NCBI RefSeq assembly: GCF_014640555.1
Contig: NZ_BMHE01000038.1
Coordinates: 12,812-71,783 of the forward strand
DNA from: Paenibacillus marchantiophytorum
GTDB lineage: Bacteria > Bacillota > Bacilli > Paenibacillales > NBRC-103111
Reading direction: 5' to 3'
DNA length: 58,972 nt
Position numbers and translations under genes: made by a program. Within the stretch, counting starts at the first letter, position 1. The number at the start of each line of letters is the position of its first letter. Below the pieces are notes generated by a model. That model searched no databases. It was not told the DNA's origin and was given only the letters and a program-made list of their open reading frames with translations. Positions 53,331-58,972 of the stretch are shown in pieces.

Positions 53331-54287
53331 ATGAAAAACTCGATGAAAAACACAATGAAACCAACAAGAAAAGTATTCCTTGCCTTTACCTTTATCGCAT
53401 TGATAGGAGCTAGCATGACTGCTTGCAGCAATTCTGGAAACTCGAATCAACAAGCGACCACACACAAGTATATGGATTACAAGGGCCACCAGGTAGATAT
53501 TCCCCTTGCTCCACAACGCATTATTTTCTCAGGAGAGACATTCAGCGATTTGTTGGCCCTGAACGTCAAGGTGATTGGCACCGATATATCAGCAACGAAG
53601 GGAACGGTCTACGAAAAGCAATTGAATGGCATCGAAGATATTGGCTTTCCAATCAATTTTGAAAAATCACTGAATTTGAATCCGGACCTAATCATAGTGG
53701 CAAATACGGATGAGAAGGCCTATGAGCAGCTCTCCAAAATCGCACCTACCGTCATGTTTGATACTTTTGCTTCCTTGGAAGAACGGATACCTCTGTTAGG
53801 GGAAATCATTGGCAAGAAAGCTCAAGCAGATCAATGGCTGGCGAACTACAAAGTCAAAGTGCAAACCATGATCAAAGAACTTCAAGCAGCTGGAGTGAAA
53901 CCAGGCGAAACAGCATCTGTCTTCACTTACTACCCCGGTGACCGTTTGTTTGTGATGGCGCGTGCAGGACTATCCCAAGTGCTGTACCATTCGGGCAACT
54001 TTAAGCCTACGCCTCCGATTCAAAGTGTGCTAGATGAAAAAAGTGGTTTCAAACAAATCTCCCTGGAACTTTTACCGGAATTTGCCGGTGATCGAATCTT
54101 CATCCTTACCCCTACCGATGAGGAAGCCAAAAGATCAACGGATGCCATGATCAACAGCAGTATTTGGAGAAATTTGAGCGCCGTTAAGAATAACCACGTG
54201 TATACACTCCCTATTTTGCAATCAGGAAGCGATGCGATCACAAGAGAGTGGTTGTTGCAGGAACTTCCTAAGATGATAAATAAATAG
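53331..54287 (+). CDS. Iron-siderophore ABC transporter substrate-binding lipoprotein
   Basis: The 318-residue protein has a signal sequence with lipobox MTAC (Cys32) and a PeripBP_2 (FhuD/FeuA-like) domain (QRIIFSGETFSDLLAL, LNPDLIIVA, FAGDRIFIL). It should bind a ferric siderophore at the cell surface. Its domain is clearly related to the C-terminal half of the next protein. No permease or ATPase gene follows, so it must use a transporter encoded elsewhere. GGAGG lies ten bases before the ATG and a perfect Fur box precedes it. Confidence 0.93.
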   Translation: MKNSMKNTMKPTRKVFLAFTFIALIGASMTACSNSGNSNQQATTHKYMDYKGHQVDIPLAPQRIIFSGETFSDLLALNVKVIGTDISATKGTVYEKQLNGIEDIGFPINFEKSLNLNPDLIIVANTDEKAYEQLSKIAPTVMFDTFASLEERIPLLGEIIGKKAQADQWLANYKVKVQTMIKELQAAGVKPGETASVFTYYPGDRLFVMARAGLSQVLYHSGNFKPTPPIQSVLDEKSGFKQISLELLPEFAGDRIFILTPTDEEAKRSTDAMINSSIWRNLSAVKNNHVYTLPILQSGSDAITREWLLQELPKMINK

Positions 54288-54327
54288 TCGCGTGTTCAAT
54301 GCGGTTGAAAGATATAAAATAACTGGG

Positions 54328-54363
54328 AGCTTCTCAACTTTGTTGAAAAGCTTCTTTAATTTG
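54328..54363 (+). terminator. Terminator between the lipoprotein and the fused regulator
   Basis: AGCTTCTCAAC and GTTGAAAAGCT pair with one mismatch, followed by TCTTTAATTTG. It lies 40 bases after the lipoprotein stop and before the regulator start chosen here. Confidence 0.8.
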
Positions 54364-54379
54364 TATACAATGAAATTCA

Positions 54380-54396
54380 TTGAGAATGTTTTTCAA
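54380..54396 (+). promoter_or_regulatory. Possible Fur box before the fused regulator gene
   Basis: TTGAGAATGTTTTTCAA is palindromic and matches the 7-1-7 Fur form at about 11 of 14 positions. It lies 21 bases before ATG 54418, just after the upstream terminator. Confidence 0.5.
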
Positions 54397-54417
54397 TTAG
54401 AAAGTAGGATGATCGAT

Positions 54418-56079
54418 ATGGTTCTTCAGAAACAGAATGAGGCTCCCCTTCGCTCCTTGCTATTTCAACTATCCGATGTCGAACGGATTGAACAATCGGT
54501 CGGTTGGAACTCTGGGCAACAATCAACCTCCTTCCATACACTTCTGGTTTTTAAATATGGCAAAGGCACCTTGCGCTTAAACGAGAATATTTTCCTGATA
54601 GCACCTGACAAATGTTATTCGATTGCGCCTGGTACTTCATTTCAGATTGAAAATGGCTACGACAACGCGATACAACTCTACCGAATTTCATTCGTGGTCA
54701 TTCAAATGACGAATAAACATCCTCATACGTATACGGGGGAAATCTTCCCCGGCCGAGAGGAGATCCTGTCCTTCCCTTTTTCCCGTTTGATTCGACTCGT
54801 AGAAAGTCTGCATATGGAGCAAATAAAAGAAGACGACCTCGAATGGTTTCAGAGACAGATGCGCTTTCAGGAGTTGATGGGCTTCCTGCTCGAACACAAC
54901 CTCCATTTCGAACACTCCACAAGTTTGACACAGGCTGTGGAGTATACCATTCAATATTTGCGCAACAATTATATGCATAATATTACGGTCAAGCAGCTTG
55001 CTCAATTAGCGAATATCTCGCAATGGAGGTATACATCTATCTTCCAGGAATTGACCGGCAAAAAACCTCTTCACTTTTTAACCGAAGTACGTATTAACCA
55101 TTCCAAACAATTGCTGCTGAATTCCAAGGAACCTTTGCGGGAAATTGCCAGCCAGGTTGGTTTTACCGATGAATACTACTTCAACCGCCGCTTTCGTCAG
55201 ATTTCTGGCGTGACTCCCAAGCAATATGCCCGAACCATGAGTCGCAGCACTCTCGTGAGAGACTGGACGGGCCACGAGGTCGAAATTCCGGCACAGCCCC
55301 AGCGGATAATTTATTATGGAGAAACGTTTGGAGACCTTCTCGCTCTTGGCGTTAAAGCCGTCGGAAGTGGATTCTTATCCGACAAACATGCTTTATTTGA
55401 GCAGCTGACCCACAACGTTCAAGATGTAGGCTTCCCCATCAGTTTGGATAAAACGATGAAACTAAAGCCTGATCTAATCATTTTTGCGAGCGCCGATGAA
55501 AGACAGTACAGCCAAGTCTCAAGAATTGCACCTACTGTCACATTCAACTCCTTCGCGCCACTCACTGAGCGACTGCAAACGCTTGGCAATTGGTTAGGCA
55601 GAAAACGCGAGGCAGAACAATGGTTGGAGGACTACCATGTCAAAGCAGCCGCCATGTGGCAGCAGCTTCGGGTTTACATAAAGCCGCAAGAAACGGCCTC
55701 CGTATTCATAACTGGCCATGGAAAGCGATGGTTCGTCATGGGAACGTCAGGGCTTTCATCCGCACTCTACCACCCATGCGGATTTCAACCCGTAGATAAA
55801 ATTTCTGAGGTATTGAATGCGGGGCAAGGATTTGCCGAAATTTCTCCTGCCAACCTACCTGAGTATGCTGGCGATCGAATATTTATGCTGCTTCCAGCAG
55901 AAGGAAATGCCCGACAAACCGTGGAAGAAATGATGAGCACCGCTCTCTGGCGAAGTCTCCCTGCAGTCAAGAACGGACACGTTCATATGGTCGAAGCGGA
56001 GCAATGGAATTATAGCGATGCTTTGACCAGGGAAAAGCTGCTAGAAATTTTGCCCCAACTACTGGTGCAATCCTCCTAG
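54418..56079 (+). CDS. AraC regulator fused to a siderophore-binding domain (Btr-like)
   Basis: From ATG 54418 the protein has 553 residues. An N-terminal sensing region (about 1-180) is followed by an AraC double helix-turn-helix (about 186-275: TVKQLAQLANISQWRYTSIF, IASQVGFTDEYYFNRRF, VTPKQYARTM). A PeripBP_2 domain makes up the rest (QRIIYYGETFGDLLAL, LKPDLIIFA, YAGDRIFML). B. subtilis Btr has this layout and activates siderophore uptake when its binding domain holds the ligand. There is no signal peptide, so the domain senses the siderophore inside the cell. The longer frame from 54292 would cross a terminator. It probably activates the preceding lipoprotein gene. The 3' end overlaps the exporter gene by four bases. 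Confidence 0.88.
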   Translation: MVLQKQNEAPLRSLLFQLSDVERIEQSVGWNSGQQSTSFHTLLVFKYGKGTLRLNENIFLIAPDKCYSIAPGTSFQIENGYDNAIQLYRISFVVIQMTNKHPHTYTGEIFPGREEILSFPFSRLIRLVESLHMEQIKEDDLEWFQRQMRFQELMGFLLEHNLHFEHSTSLTQAVEYTIQYLRNNYMHNITVKQLAQLANISQWRYTSIFQELTGKKPLHFLTEVRINHSKQLLLNSKEPLREIASQVGFTDEYYFNRRFRQISGVTPKQYARTMSRSTLVRDWTGHEVEIPAQPQRIIYYGETFGDLLALGVKAVGSGFLSDKHALFEQLTHNVQDVGFPISLDKTMKLKPDLIIFASADERQYSQVSRIAPTVTFNSFAPLTERLQTLGNWLGRKREAEQWLEDYHVKAAAMWQQLRVYIKPQETASVFITGHGKRWFVMGTSGLSSALYHPCGFQPVDKISEVLNAGQGFAEISPANLPEYAGDRIFMLLPAEGNARQTVEEMMSTALWRSLPAVKNGHVHMVEAEQWNYSDALTREKLLEILPQLLVQSS

Positions 56080-57791
56080 CTGCGGAACTGAGCCTCATGC
56101 AGACGATTGTATAGCCCTTTGGCCGCTATGAGCTCCTCATGCCTGCCTTGTTCGATAATCCCTTGTTCGGCTACGACGATAATGCGATCCGCATTTTTAA
56201 TCGTTGCCAGCCGGTGGGCAATTACAAGTGTCGTACGTCCTTGCGAAAGTTCTGCAAGTGCGAGTTGAATCGCGGCTTCCGTTGCGGTGTCCAAAGCGGA
56301 AGTCGCTTCATCCAAGATGAGGATCGGCGGATTCTTGAGAAACATCCGCGCTATGGAAAGCCGCTGTTTCTGTCCGCCAGAAAGCTTCACTCCCCGTTCT
56401 CCAATCAGCGTATCCAGTCCCTCTGGCAACGACAGTATCAGTTCCTCTAGCTGTGCTCTCTGCGCGGCCTGCCAAATCTCCGATTCGGAAGCCTTCAGCT
56501 TGCCGTAAGCGATATTCTCTCGGATCGTACCATCGAATAGAAACACATCCTGCTGTACAATGCCGATATGCGAACGCAGCGATTCCAACGTCATTTGGCG
56601 AATATCGATGCCGTCAATCGTAATAGAGCCTTCATCTATATCATAAAAACGCGGCAGCAGCGAGCACAGTGTCGTCTTTCCTGCACCGGAAGGACCGACG
56701 AGCGCGACCGTTTCCCCAGCGTGAATAGACAAGTTGATCCCTTGTAGAATCTTTTGCTTATTTTCATAGCCGAAGACAACGCCGCTGTAGCGAATCTCCC
56801 CTACGACATGCTTCACATTACGAGCATCCGGCGCATCATTTACATCAGGTGCGGTTTCCAATAGCTCGAGGTACCTTTTGAATCCGGCAATTCCTTTGGG
56901 ATACGTTTCAATGACAGAATTAATTTGCTGAATAGGGCTCAGAAACACGTTGGACAGCATAAGGAAGGCAATAAACTCTCCATACGTCATGCGATTTTGT
57001 ATAACAAACCACGTCCCACAAACGAGCACAAACAACGAAATGCCTTTCATCAAAATAAAACTAAGCGACGAATTCAATGCCATAATTCGATAGGCAACAA
57101 GCTTCGTAAGACGAAAACGATTATTGTTGTCAGCGAAGCGGTCGATTTCATATTTCTCATTCGCGAATGCTTGAACGACACGGATTCCGCTAACGTTGTT
57201 TTCTACCCGCGCGTTGTAGTCTGCAATATCAGCGAACATGCGCTTGAAGGCAGCGGACATCTTGCCGCTGAAATACAAGGATAAATAAATCATAAGAGGG
57301 ACAATGATGAATGTCATGACAGCAAGCTGCCAGTTGATGCTCAGCATAATACCGAAAGCGCCGACAAGCGTCATGATCGCGATAAATAAATCCTCAGGTC
57401 CATGGTGAGCTATTTCCCCGATATCCATCAAATCATTCGTCATTCGGGATACCAAATGACCCGTTTTGTTATTGTCGAAATAACGAAATGACAACTTCTG
57501 AACCCGGTCGAAAAGTTTCTTCCGCATATCAGACTCTATGTTGATACCCAGCATATGCCCCCAGTACGTAACAACATAATGCAAAGCGGCGCTGACGATA
57601 TAAATGCCGAGCAAGCCAAGGCAAGCTATCAATATCCACTTCCAGTTGCCGCTAGGGAGCAGATCGTCAATGACCCTGTTGACAGCCAGAGGAAACGCTA
57701 ATTCCAGAAAAGCAGCCAAAATCGCACAAGAGAAATCCAGAATAAACAGATTTCTATGCGGAAGGTAATAAGCAAAAAAACGACGAAGCAT
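56076..57791 (-). CDS. ABC exporter, fused permease and ATPase (YwjA/MsbA-like)
   Basis: The 571-residue half-transporter has a six-helix ABC_membrane domain (about 1-305; YWGHMLGINIESDMRKKLF, YFDNNKTGHLVSRMTND) and an ATPase domain. The latter has Walker A GPSGAGKTT, signature LSGGQ and Walker B ILILDEATSALD. It should work as a homodimer. The N-terminal half reads like B. subtilis YwjA, which I recall as a member of the Fur regulon; a Fur box lies 29 bases upstream here too. A siderophore or iron-related export role is possible but not shown. The ribosome site is AGGAGG. Confidence 0.88.
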   Translation of the reverse strand: MLRRFFAYYLPHRNLFILDFSCAILAAFLELAFPLAVNRVIDDLLPSGNWKWILIACLGLLGIYIVSAALHYVVTYWGHMLGINIESDMRKKLFDRVQKLSFRYFDNNKTGHLVSRMTNDLMDIGEIAHHGPEDLFIAIMTLVGAFGIMLSINWQLAVMTFIIVPLMIYLSLYFSGKMSAAFKRMFADIADYNARVENNVSGIRVVQAFANEKYEIDRFADNNNRFRLTKLVAYRIMALNSSLSFILMKGISLFVLVCGTWFVIQNRMTYGEFIAFLMLSNVFLSPIQQINSVIETYPKGIAGFKRYLELLETAPDVNDAPDARNVKHVVGEIRYSGVVFGYENKQKILQGINLSIHAGETVALVGPSGAGKTTLCSLLPRFYDIDEGSITIDGIDIRQMTLESLRSHIGIVQQDVFLFDGTIRENIAYGKLKASESEIWQAAQRAQLEELILSLPEGLDTLIGERGVKLSGGQKQRLSIARMFLKNPPILILDEATSALDTATEAAIQLALAELSQGRTTLVIAHRLATIKNADRIIVVAEQGIIEQGRHEELIAAKGLYNRLHEAQFRS

Positions 57792-57820
57792 CGGTATCCT
57801 CCTAGTCCAACGTTATATTA

Positions 57821-57837
57821 TTGAGATTGATTCTCAA
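57821..57837 (-). promoter_or_regulatory. Fur-like box before the ABC exporter gene
   Basis: TTGAGATTGATTCTCAA is an almost perfect palindrome and matches the 7-1-7 Fur form at about 11 of 14 positions. It lies 29 bases before the ATG at 57791. Confidence 0.68.
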
Positions 57838-58011
57838 TTACATTCGGGTTTATTATAGATAATTTAACGGACTAGGGCAATGGACATTTCAAAGCGTTTT
57901 TTTGTACTTATTCCATCATTTTCGCGTAAGGGGATTGCTTTAAACCGCTATTCAAGCACCAAAGACCCAGCCCGCGGCCTGCGGCTAGCCATAATCACTC
58001 CACCTCCAAAC

Positions 58012-58039
58012 AAAAAAAGCCTATGCATACGACGCATAG
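58012..58039 (-). terminator. Terminator of the 111-residue protein gene
   Basis: On the minus strand, CTATGC and GCATAG form a stem with a short loop, followed by CTTTTTTTG. It lies about 20 bases after the stop at 58059. Confidence 0.8.
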
Positions 58040-58058
58040 ACGTTCTGTGATTTACACC

Positions 58059-58394
58059 TTATTTTAAACCATAATCTTTTTTAATTGTTTCCAACTGTTT
58101 GTCATCATCAAACTCTTTAATCATGACATTGCCATGCAAATGAATGGTTTGTCCGTCCAGCTCGTCAAACGAAACGAGTCCTTTCGACATGTCTAACGTC
58201 TCATTTTGAAGCACCCAATACTTAGTAGGTTTATTGTTCGCATCAAACATCAACACAACGAAGCTTCCTTCTAAGCTTTCATTATCATCCGAAATGACGC
58301 CCTTCATCCATTTATAGGAACTGACGACATAAACTCCTATCAACACCAACAAAATCAAGCAAGAAAGTCCAATTACAAGCTCTTTCTTTTTCAA
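58059..58394 (-). CDS. Small membrane-anchored or exported protein of unknown function
   Basis: The 111-residue protein has a basic start (KKKE) and one hydrophobic segment (about 7-26), then a soluble, acidic domain rich in Asp and Glu. I do not recognise the domain. The start is TTG at 58394 with AAGGTGGG six bases upstream. It has its own terminator. Confidence 0.6.
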   Translation of the reverse strand: MKKKELVIGLSCLILLVLIGVYVVSSYKWMKGVISDDNESLEGSFVVLMFDANNKPTKYWVLQNETLDMSKGLVSFDELDGQTIHLHGNVMIKEFDDDKQLETIKKDYGLK

Positions 58395-58468
58395 GAATTT
58401 CCCACCTTTATACAGCTTAGTCGAGAATCATATTACTTGTAAAAAGAGATCGGAATTAAGTACGAAAC

Positions 58469-58801
58469 TTATTTTAGCTCTTTTAGCTTAGTTTTAATCT
58501 TCTTTTCTGTCGCTTCTAAAGTTTTAAGTCTATTTTCATATTTTGTTATTTTTTTGTGATCTTTGTCCTTCTTCGCTTTCTCTAATAACTTTTTCGTGTT
58601 TTCGATCGATTTTTGAATATTTGCGAGCTGACTTTCCAAATCTTTCTTTTGTGATTGCACCGTGTGGGTTGAATTAGAGGTATGTACAGCTTTGTGTGCC
58701 GTTGTTGATTGAGTCGCTGCGAAAGCTGACATTGGGAATGCTGCCGCCATTCCAGTGATTACTGTAACAAGCATGATCTTTTTCCATTTCTGAATAAACA
58801 A
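58469..58801 (-). CDS. Small exported coiled-coil protein
   Basis: From a TTG start at 58801, 6 bases after GGAGGG, the protein has 110 residues. A signal peptide (about 1-29, ending SAFAA) is followed by a Thr/His/Ser-rich stretch and a Lys/Glu/Leu-rich C-terminal part (about 50-110) with heptad-like spacing. That part probably forms a coiled-coil hairpin. The in-frame ATG at 58822 lies before the ribosome site and is less likely. The function is unknown. Confidence 0.6.
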   Translation of the reverse strand: MFIQKWKKIMLVTVITGMAAAFPMSAFAATQSTTAHKAVHTSNSTHTVQSQKKDLESQLANIQKSIENTKKLLEKAKKDKDHKKITKYENRLKTLEATEKKIKTKLKELK

Positions 58802-58972
58802 AAATATCCCTCCAATTTTCATCTTACGCGAACTTTTTATTGTTCATTACTCAAACTTCGCAGAGCGAAATTAGTCTTAAATCCTTGATACATATAGCAG
58901 AACCAGGATAATGATTGACCTCTTGCTAAAATAGAAAAACACCGCTTCGGTTTGGTATAGTGATTGTGACGA

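Overview
The window looks like a chromosomal segment of a Paenibacillus-type member of the Bacillales. This is inferred from strong AAGGAGG-type ribosome sites with frequent TTG starts, a YesM/YesN two-component pair driving an LplABC-like sugar importer, several AraC and DeoR regulators, a DUF4183/collagen-like pair and B. subtilis-style 7-1-7 Fur boxes. No rRNA, tRNA, CRISPR array, prophage or transposase was seen.

Layout: 1-1385 is a tandem repeat array closed by a terminator. 1765-8663 (minus) is a six-gene operon: two permeases, a solute-binding lipoprotein, a GH29 alpha-fucosidase, a sugar isomerase/epimerase-like protein and a Rhizobium-type L-asparaginase. A YesM-like kinase and YesN-like regulator diverge from it (8803-12095). 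12415-19845 holds an MFS exporter, a membrane S41 peptidase, a kinase/regulator pair and a MATE exporter. 20203-21195 has two DUF4183 proteins of probable spore-surface type. 21313-27775 has a broken DJ-1/PfpI gene, then a sulfatase, a sugar ABC importer and an AraC regulator. 28563-34116 has a GH38 alpha-mannosidase, an AraC regulator, a DeoR-type regulator and NagA. 34113-36030 has an SDR oxidoreductase and an AraC regulator.

36830-46716 and 53276-57837 are iron-related. An FTR1-type permease with two exported helical partners, a four-gene membrane operon (LPG_synthase_TM-like protein, phosphatase-like membrane enzyme, GT2 transferase, GT-C transferase), a siderophore-binding lipoprotein, a Btr-like AraC regulator fused to a siderophore-binding domain and a YwjA-like ABC exporter each have a Fur-box-like palindrome about 20-40 bases before the start. 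A decayed relative of the fused regulator lies beside the FTR1 operon. Between these blocks are a small kinase, a cation diffusion facilitator, a PhyH-type dioxygenase with its AraC partner and a PIN/antitoxin-like pair. Two small exported proteins end the window.

The least explained content is intergenic. Family A elements are 185 bp in every complete copy, with nested, symmetric inverted repeats. Family B elements are about 180 bp, or longer, and built from inverted copies of a GTAGTTCCCT-containing motif. A roughly 750-bp intergenic module containing family B occurs twice, and one copy appears to carry a family A insertion that the other lacks. As a working hypothesis, fucosidase, mannosidase, sulfatase, asparaginase and NagA together suggest use of host- or plant-derived glycoconjugates.
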